This document shows, one piece after another, positions 1-6,835 of a stretch of 41,422 bases of DNA (its first letter is position 1; each line of letters opens with the position of its first letter). Source of the stretch: Duncaniella sp. (GTDB lineage: Bacteria > Bacteroidota > Bacteroidia > Bacteroidales > Muribaculaceae); contig JAIDCC010000037.1 of assembly GCA_029056055.1 (NCBI GenBank), positions 1 through 41,422 on the forward strand, given 5' to 3'. Position numbers and translations under genes: made by a program. Under the pieces are notes generated by a model. That model was not told the origin of the DNA and made no database searches. It worked only from the letters and a program-made list of their open reading frames with translations.

Positions 1-480
1 GCGCGGCGAGAGGGGGTAATTCGTAGTCGTGGGTCTGCGTGGACGCGCCATGGCGCGTCCCTACCTGCTAATCAGGCGATTACAGTGCAATACATTCCCT
101 CAGGGGATGTGGTCAATCCTCTATTTGAACCGCATTGCGCCATGGCGCGTCCCTACCTGCAAATCAAACGGTTGCCGGGCCACGCATCCCCGTAGGGGAT
201 GAATTACACAGCCCACGAATTCATTCGAGGCGGACACCACTCTCCTCGTGGAACATCCCTGAAGGGGATGAATATCCCAACTGCGTAGGGGGATTTCCCG
301 GTGTATCTCAAATCGAATCAGACTTTCCGGGTTGTCGCTCTCGGGGAAGGCGTCTTTCCGCTGTCGCTTAGCGAGTTGAGGGTGCGTGCGGAAAAAGTTA
401 TTAACACAAAATCGCAGTTATGAACACTTGAAATCGACAATTGTCAATTGTATGTTAATAACTTTCAGAAAATGTAAATA
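1..480. repeat. Composite palindromic repeat block upstream of tRNA-Arg
   Basis: No credible gene is seen here. The stretch holds a perfect 20-base palindrome, GGACGCGCCATGGCGCGTCC, at 41-60, and a partial copy at 137-152. It also has three short inverted repeats of the form CATCCC-N-GGGGATG (93-109, 185-201, 254-270) and an imperfect CCACGAATTCATTCG palindrome near 212-227. The same elements recur in the same order at 25.7-26.3 kb and 36.6-37.0 kb, so this is a dispersed composite repeat. It resembles REP/BIME-type intergenic DNA; no transposase is nearby. Short open frames across it are repeat artefacts. Confidence 0.7.
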
Positions 481-497
481 ACTTTTCCCTAGAAAAA

Positions 498-529
498 TTT
501 GGTGTTTTCGCAAAAAGTGACTAACTTTG
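498..529 (+). promoter_or_regulatory. Bacteroidales-type promoter of tRNA-Arg
   Basis: A -7 box TAACTTTG lies at 522-529 and a TTTG -33 element at 498-501, separated by 20 bases. This matches the TTTG/TAnnTTTG promoter of the Bacteroidetes primary sigma factor. It ends 11 bases before the tRNA. Confidence 0.75.
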
Positions 530-540
530 CAGCGCAATTC

Positions 541-614
541 GGCTCATTAGCTCAACTGAATAGAGCATCTGACTACGGATCAGAAGGTTACAGGTTTGAA
601 TCCTGTATGAGTCA
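541..614 (+). tRNA. tRNA-Arg (anticodon ACG)
   Basis: A 74-base cloverleaf is readable by eye. The acceptor arms GGCTCAT and ATGAGTC pair with one G-U, followed by discriminator A. The anticodon stem TCTGA/TCAGA encloses the loop CTACGGA, giving ACG at positions 34-36. The T arm contains GGTTTGAATCC. The 3' CCA is not encoded. The anticodon A34 is expected to be converted to inosine to read CGN codons. It is a stand-alone transcription unit with its own promoter and terminator. Confidence 0.95.
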
Positions 615-624
615 CCTGCTACGA

Positions 625-654
625 CGCCCGCTCTCCGCGGGCGTTTTTGTTTTT
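625..654 (+). terminator. Rho-independent terminator of tRNA-Arg
   Basis: A perfect 7-bp stem, CGCCCGC (625-631) with GCGGGCG (637-643), has a 5-base loop and is followed by TTTTTGTTTTT. It sits 10 bases after the tRNA. Confidence 0.85.
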
Positions 655-729
655 ACCCCTTTCGACAACACGACGCTCCCCGCCTGCGATGACCATCGCG
701 GGCGGGGAGTGTGCGTTCGACGTGTCGAC

Positions 730-3153
730 TCATTCGCCGGGGGAGAGCAGGTGAAGATGATAGATGTTGCCCGTGGAGGTGCGACCTTGCGGAGCAATGG
801 TAAGCGTGACATTCGTTTTACCCTGCAGGAGCTCGGCCGGGATGGAAATTTCACTTTCCTCAAATTCGCTAATCGGTGACGCCTCCGCAGCCAAATTCTC
901 ATCGGGTAACGATGCCCCCGCGTCTGCCTTGCCTTCGGGCGAGAGCGTTGCCACGAGGATGTCGTCGAGGGTGACGTCGATTTTGCGCGTGTCGCCGGGG
1001 CTGAACGCCGAGTGACGCAGCAGCAGTGAGAGGTCGGTGCGGCCGCCTGTGTTGAGGCTCACCGTGATGTGTCCGCCCGACGATGCGTCGCGCCACGCCT
1101 GACCCGTGTAGTTGCCCGTGCGCGAGTTTTTCGCCTTCATGAAGTGGTCGGCCTCGGGCTGTTGCTCGCCGAAATTCACGGCGTCGACCGTGCGGCGGTC
1201 GAGCGCGAGGCGGCGCGCCTCCTCAGCAGCGGCATTGTCGCGGTAGGCAGCAAACTCGTCAGGCGTCATCGAGAGGAAATAGACCACGTAGCGCGAATCG
1301 TGGATGGTTGAGAACGGACTAAGCACAATGTCGGCAAACTTTCCGCCAAACACCCCTGAGGCCTTGTAGTCGGTCGTGCTCCCCTCCACGCGCTGCATCG
1401 CGGAGAGCGCGCTCACCAGACTGTCGCGCTCGCCTATGAGCAGCGGAGTGTCAAACACCGACACGAGCGGTCCGTGGGCAATGTGAGCCCAGCGGCTGTC
1501 GTCGGCCACGAGCCCCGGCATATCGCTCCCGTCGTCGAAACGCGCCGCCATCACTATCGGCCCGCGCATCACCGAGACATATTGCGGCAGGTCGGGGAGC
1601 GGCGAGAGACTCACTTTCATCGGCATCGAGAGCTCTACGACGTCGCCGTCACGCCATTCGCGGTCGAGCGTCAGGTAGGAAGCCGGTGTCGAGGTGCCGG
1701 TTTCGAGCAACTCGCCGTTGACCTTCACCCTCACCGAATCGGCCCAGCCGGGATGACGCAGCGAGAGGGCAAACCTCACCGGGCGGGGGGCCGACACACT
1801 CAGGCGCGTCTCCCCCTCGTCGGGGAAAGAGGTGGTCTGGGTGAGCTTCACCCCCTTTTCTTTCCAGTCGAGCCGCGAGGGGATGAAGAGGTTCACCCAT
1901 AGCGAGTCGGCGCCGCGCGTATAGATGAATTGTCCATACTTTCCATGGTTTTCCATGCCCGTGCCGACGCAGCACCACATGGCCGCGTTGGGGCTCGAAT
2001 AGACACGGTAGTGGCCGGGACGAGCGGGCGTGAAGTAGACGTAGCCCCCGTGCCCGGGGTGTTGTGTAGAAAGAATATGGTTGAAGAGCGCGCGCTCATA
2101 GAAGTCGGCATAGCGCGCGTCGGGCTTCATGCGAAACAGTCCTTCGGTGAGTTTCAGCATATTGTTGGTGTTACACGATTCGGGGCCTTCGCGGTCGTCT
2201 ACATACGTCCACGCCTGGTCGGCCGGGGCGAAGTGCTCGCGGCGGCTGTTGCCTCCGAACGAGAGCGTCCTGCGCCCCACGACGGTGTCCCAGAAAAACC
2301 TCGCAGCCTCGGCATAGGCCGAGTCGGCCGCGAGTTCGGCCACGCGCTGATAGCCCACCACCTTCGGCACCTGCGTGTTGGCGTGCAGATTGTCCAACCG
2401 GTCCTCGCCTCGGAGCAAAGGGTCGAAAAGAGCGTGGTGCGTAAACCTCCGGGCCGCATCGAGATACTTCTTCTCGCCCGTCATGGCGTAGGCATCGGCA
2501 TAGACCTCGTTCATACCGCCAAACTCCACGGCGAGCATCTTCTCCATAGCCTCGTCGGAGAGCGCCGAGATGGTCTCTATGCCCCAGTCGCACATTCCCA
2601 GAAACAGCGTGCGGGCCTTCTCCGACCCTCCGTAGAGCCACGCGTCGCGCAATCCGGCATACGCCTTGTGGACGTTATACCAGGGCACCCACCACGAGCC
2701 CACTGCCCCGGCATCGCCCTCGCGCAGACGCTGCCAGAGAGGGTCGCCGTCGGGCACTCCGCCCACATATCCGTCGCCGCGCGCGTCGGCACAGCGTTGC
2801 AACTCGTCTACCATGTAGTCCATCCTCGCCTTCAGCCTCTCGTCGCCCGTGGCGGCGTAGTGGATGGCGAGCGCCGTCAGGTAGTGGCCGCCGACGTGGC
2901 CGTCAAGGCCGTCCCAGCAGCTGAAACTCTCCCCCTTGGGCGGAAGTCCCGCGGCTTTGAGGTAGGGCGCGAGCAGGCGGTCGGTGTCATAGGCAAGCAG
3001 CGTGGCCACGTTGAGGTCGCGCGCGTGGCTGAACCTGCTTTCTGTCAGCTCCACGTCGGAGAGTGGAAATTCGTTGGGATAGAGCGCCGTCTGCGCCCCG
3101 GCCGACATCGCTATGCCGGCTGCAGCCGCTACGGCCGCAAATAGTTTTCTCAT
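730..3153 (-). CDS. GH127 family beta-L-arabinofuranosidase (exported)
   Basis: An 807-residue exported glycoside hydrolase of the DUF1680/GH127 group, which releases terminal beta-L-arabinofuranose from plant glycoproteins and pectic side chains. The N-terminus is a signal peptide (MRKLFAAVAAAAGIAMSAGA, cut near AGA-QT). An (alpha/alpha)6 barrel follows, with motifs such as WWVPWYNVHK. The family's zinc/thiolate catalytic centre is visible: Glu-Ser-Cys near residues 322-326 and the Cys-Cys pair in MWCCVGTGMENHG near 391-400. Known enzymes use one of these Cys-Cys residues as nucleophile, with zinc held by the Glu and three Cys. A beta-rich C-terminal region resembles DUF4986-type accessory domains. 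GH146 shares the same signature and cannot be excluded. It is second in an operon, 37 bases after the DUF362 gene. No susC/susD pair is in the window, so this is not a classical polysaccharide utilisation locus. Confidence 0.87.
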   Translation of the reverse strand: MRKLFAAVAAAAGIAMSAGAQTALYPNEFPLSDVELTESRFSHARDLNVATLLAYDTDRLLAPYLKAAGLPPKGESFSCWDGLDGHVGGHYLTALAIHYAATGDERLKARMDYMVDELQRCADARGDGYVGGVPDGDPLWQRLREGDAGAVGSWWVPWYNVHKAYAGLRDAWLYGGSEKARTLFLGMCDWGIETISALSDEAMEKMLAVEFGGMNEVYADAYAMTGEKKYLDAARRFTHHALFDPLLRGEDRLDNLHANTQVPKVVGYQRVAELAADSAYAEAARFFWDTVVGRRTLSFGGNSRREHFAPADQAWTYVDDREGPESCNTNNMLKLTEGLFRMKPDARYADFYERALFNHILSTQHPGHGGYVYFTPARPGHYRVYSSPNAAMWCCVGTGMENHGKYGQFIYTRGADSLWVNLFIPSRLDWKEKGVKLTQTTSFPDEGETRLSVSAPRPVRFALSLRHPGWADSVRVKVNGELLETGTSTPASYLTLDREWRDGDVVELSMPMKVSLSPLPDLPQYVSVMRGPIVMAARFDDGSDMPGLVADDSRWAHIAHGPLVSVFDTPLLIGERDSLVSALSAMQRVEGSTTDYKASGVFGGKFADIVLSPFSTIHDSRYVVYFLSMTPDEFAAYRDNAAAEEARRLALDRRTVDAVNFGEQQPEADHFMKAKNSRTGNYTGQAWRDASSGGHITVSLNTGGRTDLSLLLRHSAFSPGDTRKIDVTLDDILVATLSPEGKADAGASLPDENLAAEASPISEFEESEISIPAELLQGKTNVTLTIAPQGRTSTGNIYHLHLLSPGE

Positions 3154-3190
3154 GGTAGCAGGGTAGAGGTGTTAGATGGGTTTCCGGAAA

Positions 3191-5398
3191 TCAGTCGATT
3201 TTTTCATAGACGAGGTCAATAGCCTCGTAGTGGCGCTCGGTCGGGTTGTTGCAATGCTCCATCAGTCCGAGCGGACGTGTGAGAGGCTTGCCGTCTACCT
3301 TGTAGACCGTGCCGCTCGGAGTGTCGGGGATTGTGGCCGCCTCGCGCAGGTATTCGTCGCAATAGTTGAGGCTTCCGAACTCGGGCCATTCGCCGATGAT
3401 GAGGTCCATGGCCACGGCGTCGGCCGCCAAGGGGTCTTGCGAGGCAATGAGCGAGCAGGCCCACCCGCCGTCAAACGGAGCCGTCTGCCATTTCGGATAG
3501 GGCGCGCCGTTGACGTCGCGCGACCCGTAGCTGCCGTCTATCAGAAAGAGCAGACACTTCCCTCCGAGGTGCGGATGTGCTATGAAGTCGACAAACGTCT
3601 TGTAGCCCGGCTTGCCGTGGCGCTTGTCGGGGCTCACATTGTTGTGGGCGTTCTTGCGCCATTCGAGAGCTATGTCGGTGGCGCCATACCAGTTTTTGCC
3701 GGTCAGCGTCACCCCCGGGCCCGAATGGGTCTTGAGCAGCGCGCTGTTGATGACGTAGTCGGCGTCGACTATGCATTGCGCCAGCCCGCGGGCCATCTTG
3801 CCGTTGTCGACCGAATAGGTTATCGCGTCTGACACGTAGGTGCATTTCTCACGGCCGTCGCCCCCGATGTTGTCGACGAACACAACGCCGGGAAACTCAC
3901 GGTGGATTTTGTCATAGATGCTGTCGGTGATGGCGCGGCTCGGTTCGCACACCGTGATGTCGGCCTCGGCCACACCCGCATCCTTCACGAGCGAACGCAC
4001 CAAGGCGAGTGTCACAAACGGCGACGAATTAAGCTCTATCGTGTCGCGATGCGTTATGGCATTGTTGAGATTGAGTTTCACGGCTATCTTCTCGCCCTTG
4101 CGATAGCCGCGTGCCCCCTTGCCGTGGCGTTCGTTGAACGAGCGGAACATGGCATCCCACCCAGAGGCGGCGTCATCCTTCCCGCCCGTGACGGCCGCCA
4201 TGCGGCGCACCATCGCGTCGGCCTTAGCCTGATTGTTCCAACGGTCTTCCACCCAAAGGCCCGTTCTTCCGTCCCAATCGGCCACTCCCGGCGCATGAAT
4301 CCACGCCACACGCCCAGGCACGGCTCCGGCACCCTCGCCAAGCGGCTCGTTGGGACCTACGAACAGCTTGGGACGCACGCCGTTCCACTCGCCGAAAAAC
4401 AATCTCCTGCGGTCAACGGCCATGTCGAGAGGCTGAATCGTGGTAGACGGCCCGAGGTCAGGGTCGCTCCACGCCCGCAGCTCCTTCACAAGCTCTCCGT
4501 CGGGCGTAATCACTATGGCCTGAAGCGGCGGATTGAGCGTATCCACCTCGTTGCGCCACTCATTATGCCAATTGTTTATCAACGTATTGCCGTCGCGCAG
4601 GCGCACGGCCTTCTGCGGCGACGTCACGCCGTAGGGCGCCAGATGCCGCTCCCACACTGTCGTCCCACGGCGGTCGATTTCGCGCACCATCGCCCCCTTG
4701 CCCACCACTAACAGATTTTTCGCCTTACCGACCTCGCACACCGACCACGGCGCGGCCACCTCCCAACGGTCAATCTCACGCCCCGCGCTATTGTATTCAC
4801 CCACATAGCCCAGCCCCATGTTGGCCACTAACAGCGTGCCGCGCTGCGTCAGTCGCGCGTTGCGAAACTGCCCGTGCACCGACCCCTTCTCCGACACAGG
4901 AATTTCAAACTCGCTCAACACCCTCAGCAACGGCACCTCCATCACCACCACCTTGGCCGGATGCCCGTTCTGCACAAACACCACCTTATCATCGCCCACA
5001 GGCTGCACCGTATGGATTTCCGTCCCCTCGGGCGCGTCATAGCCCCAGAGCGTCTTCCCCTCCGGCGAAATCTCGGCCACCCCATACTGATGAGCTATCA
5101 GCACATTACCATCGGTCATAAGGACGGCATCGCTGATTTCCCCCCGGCGGTCGGAAGCCACATGCTCCCACGCCACCTTGCCATCCTTGACCACATACAT
5201 CCGCGGCAACTTCCCCTCGCCCGCATAAAAGAAATCCAGCCCCTCCAACATCGCCCCCGCGTCAGCCACAACCATCTCTGTCGGCGTCTCAGGCGGCACC
5301 CCCGCAGAAGCCATCCCCGCAGCCGACAACGACAATATCGAAACACATCCGAGAGCGGCCTTGAAAGCCATCCCAAAAGCACATGCAAAATTCCTCAT
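3191..5398 (-). CDS. Exported beta-propeller / DUF362 fusion protein
   Basis: A 735-residue protein with a signal peptide (to about residue 32, ASA-G). Residues about 40-370 carry repeated strand motifs such as DGNVLIAHQYGVAEISPEGK and DGNTLINNWHNEW, typical of PQQ/arylsulfotransferase-like beta-propeller blades. Residues about 420-720 match DUF362: VKLNLNN, a DITVCEPSRAITDSIYDK stretch, INSALLKTHSGPGVTLTGKNWYG, and the C-terminal SQDPLAADAVAMDLI. DUF362 proteins have no settled biochemical activity; many are redox or Fe-S associated, but I see no 4Fe-4S cysteine cluster here. It is the first gene of the operon with GH127, behind a good promoter at 5492-5522, so a role in extracytoplasmic glycan metabolism is a reasonable inference. 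The domain calls are firmer than any function. Confidence 0.72.
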   Translation of the reverse strand: MRNFACAFGMAFKAALGCVSILSLSAAGMASAGVPPETPTEMVVADAGAMLEGLDFFYAGEGKLPRMYVVKDGKVAWEHVASDRRGEISDAVLMTDGNVLIAHQYGVAEISPEGKTLWGYDAPEGTEIHTVQPVGDDKVVFVQNGHPAKVVVMEVPLLRVLSEFEIPVSEKGSVHGQFRNARLTQRGTLLVANMGLGYVGEYNSAGREIDRWEVAAPWSVCEVGKAKNLLVVGKGAMVREIDRRGTTVWERHLAPYGVTSPQKAVRLRDGNTLINNWHNEWRNEVDTLNPPLQAIVITPDGELVKELRAWSDPDLGPSTTIQPLDMAVDRRRLFFGEWNGVRPKLFVGPNEPLGEGAGAVPGRVAWIHAPGVADWDGRTGLWVEDRWNNQAKADAMVRRMAAVTGGKDDAASGWDAMFRSFNERHGKGARGYRKGEKIAVKLNLNNAITHRDTIELNSSPFVTLALVRSLVKDAGVAEADITVCEPSRAITDSIYDKIHREFPGVVFVDNIGGDGREKCTYVSDAITYSVDNGKMARGLAQCIVDADYVINSALLKTHSGPGVTLTGKNWYGATDIALEWRKNAHNNVSPDKRHGKPGYKTFVDFIAHPHLGGKCLLFLIDGSYGSRDVNGAPYPKWQTAPFDGGWACSLIASQDPLAADAVAMDLIIGEWPEFGSLNYCDEYLREAATIPDTPSGTVYKVDGKPLTRPLGLMEHCNNPTERHYEAIDLVYEKID

Positions 5399-5491
5399 GG
5401 TAAAAGTAACGCATTAATATTAAGGTTAACCAAACCGGTAGCCGTGCCTTCGCCCGTCTCGCAGGCTGCAGACACCGCCCCGATTTCCCTG

Positions 5492-5522
5492 CAAAATTAA
5501 CACATTCCCCTCGCATTTCCAA
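5492..5522 (-). promoter_or_regulatory. Promoter of the DUF362-GH127 operon
   Basis: On the minus strand TAATTTTG (5499 to 5492) fits the TAnnTTTG -7 box. A TTG -33 element lies at 5522-5520, 20 bases upstream. It would start transcription about 5485, giving a leader of roughly 90 bases before the start at 5398. Confidence 0.6.
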
Positions 5523-5559
5523 CCCCTCCCCCAAGAAAGTCAGGAGTATTATGCAAGCG

Positions 5560-5595
5560 AAAAACCGCCGGTCAAGATTTGACAGGCGGTTTTTC
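5560..5595 (-). terminator. Terminator of the TerD/tubulin/Hsp70-like operon
   Basis: A long hairpin pairs AAAACCGCC with GGCGGTTTT and, after one mismatch, GTCAA with TTGAC. It has T runs on both strands, so it can work in either direction. It lies 17 bases past the last gene of the seven-gene operon (stop at 5613) and isolates it from the DUF362 operon. Confidence 0.8.
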
Positions 5596-5612
5596 ATACT
5601 AAGATAAGATGC

Positions 5613-6206
5613 TTAAAAGAGTCCTTGACGCTTCATCGCATTGACGCGCCTCTGGATTGCCTCGTAGTTGGCACCTAAATTATTGCGGCGCACAGCTCCA
5701 TTGCCGTATTCACCGCGAATCACCTTGAGGGCTTCTTCTTCCACATCACCAGTTGCGGCAGACGTTGCGGCTACGTTGCTTGCAGTCTGTTTGACGGGTT
5801 CAGGCTTGGCAGAAGTCGACTCAGACATTTCTGACTGGTTTTCTATGTCGCCCTCCGGCTCCTCTTGCGCTACAATCGAATCGGCACTTGCGGTGATATC
5901 GATTACGCCTTCATCGATTGAAGTCTCTTCTGCACCCGAAATTACTTCGGTATGGACTTCTTCAGCGATAGCGTCCTCTTTGTCGCTCCCTTTCGGCACT
6001 ATCCACCACACCAGAGCTGCAATCAGCACTACGCCTACGATAAGCAAAAGCCAATTGCTACCTTTGCCGTCAGGTTCGGGTTCCGGAGTTGGTTCCGGAG
6101 CAGGGGGCGTCACCTGTTCATCTTTCGTCAGGTCGAAATGGCGTTTGCCACCCTTCGAAAGATTGAAATCTCGGTTTGACGACTTGTTAAGATCGAATTG
6201 TTTCAT
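5613..6206 (-). CDS. Single-pass membrane anchor: TerD-like N-terminal strands, TM helix, CW_7 domain
   Basis: A 197-residue protein with three visible parts. (1) Residues 1-30 repeat the motif F-[DN]-L-x-K three times with an exact 10-residue period (F4, F14, F24). FNLSKGG-FDLTK closely resembles the first two strands of TerD proteins (in classical TerD: SLSKGG-SLTK), and the TerD next door has SFNLKKG-RFNLGKG. (2) A Pro/Glu-rich stretch and a transmembrane helix at 51-70. (3) A long acidic Ser/Thr/Glu linker, then residues 156-197, EALKVIRGEYGNG..RRNNLG..YEAIQRRVN, which fits the CW_7 (Cpl-7) peptidoglycan-binding repeat. No cleavable signal is seen, so N-in/C-out is expected, with the CW_7 domain in the periplasm. 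It is the last gene of the operon, 12 bases after TerD. Inference: it tethers a TerD-containing complex to the cell wall. Confidence 0.72.
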   Translation of the reverse strand: MKQFDLNKSSNRDFNLSKGGKRHFDLTKDEQVTPPAPEPTPEPEPDGKGSNWLLLIVGVVLIAALVWWIVPKGSDKEDAIAEEVHTEVISGAEETSIDEGVIDITASADSIVAQEEPEGDIENQSEMSESTSAKPEPVKQTASNVAATSAATGDVEEEALKVIRGEYGNGAVRRNNLGANYEAIQRRVNAMKRQGLF

Positions 6207-6218
6207 GTTCGACTGAGA

Positions 6219-6827
6219 TTAGGCATACATGTCGACGAGAGTCTGAAGGCCTCCGTCAAACCCTTTGCCAATAGCTTCGAAAGTCCAGTCGCCCTCGCTA
6301 TTGAGGACGAGAGCTCCCGCAACCACGGCTGTCTCGGTCGAGAAATTCTCGTCAAGAGCATACGAGCAAAGTTCTTCGCCGCTTTCTTCGTCAGTGATGA
6401 CGATGCGAGGATCGTTGACGTCCTTGAACGTCACACCGGGTGTATGGATAGTTACGCAGAAGACGATTTCTGTTACTTCAGAACGAATCTTATCAATCAC
6501 CACGTGCATCGTTTCGCCGTCGTCGCCGGTAAGGTCATCAGGCGCGCCGGTTACGGCACCGTCAAAGCTGACGGGAATAGTTTCGTTTCGCCAATTCGCT
6601 TTGCTACCGAACTTTTGGCGATCGTAGGCTTCGGAACGATTGTCGGAATTATAGAAAACGAAGTCTGCGTCTTCTGAGATTGTGCCTTCATCGTTAAGAA
6701 GGAAAGCAGATGCGTCAAGATCTGCTTCTGACTCCCAGGTCAGATCTACCTGAAGCTTGGAGAGGCCGTCCCCCTTGCCAAGGTTGAAACGCTCTCCCTT
6801 TTTGAGGTTAAAACTTTTTTTTGCCAT
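6219..6827 (-). CDS. TerD family calcium-binding stress protein
   Basis: A 202-residue TerD-domain protein (PF02342), the usual family length of about 190-200. The N-terminus shows the twin strand motif SFNLKKG (5-11) and RFNLGKG (13-19), then LQVDLTWE. Acidic calcium-binding segments follow: the DLDASAFLL motif (37-45), DFVFYN (55-60) and a GDDGETMHV stretch. It ends with the typical GGLQTLVDMYA. TerD folds are beta-sandwiches that bind calcium; the name comes from tellurite-resistance plasmids, but chromosomal members act in wider stress or envelope systems. No terC or other ter genes are present, so tellurite resistance should not be assumed. It is cytoplasmic and sits 8 bases downstream of an Hsp70/actin-like gene. 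Confidence 0.9.
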   Translation of the reverse strand: MAKKSFNLKKGERFNLGKGDGLSKLQVDLTWESEADLDASAFLLNDEGTISEDADFVFYNSDNRSEAYDRQKFGSKANWRNETIPVSFDGAVTGAPDDLTGDDGETMHVVIDKIRSEVTEIVFCVTIHTPGVTFKDVNDPRIVITDEESGEELCSYALDENFSTETAVVAGALVLNSEGDWTFEAIGKGFDGGLQTLVDMYA

Positions 6828-6835
6828 AAGAGAAT

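Noticed and set aside
1930-3144. A 404-residue plus-strand frame opposite GH127
   Set aside because: It is an antisense artefact; GH127 has a signal peptide and catalytic Cys/Glu residues on the minus strand.
6219-6827. Tellurite-resistance determinant
   Set aside because: Only a TerD-domain gene is present; terC, terB, terZ and terA are absent, so the resistance phenotype is not supported.
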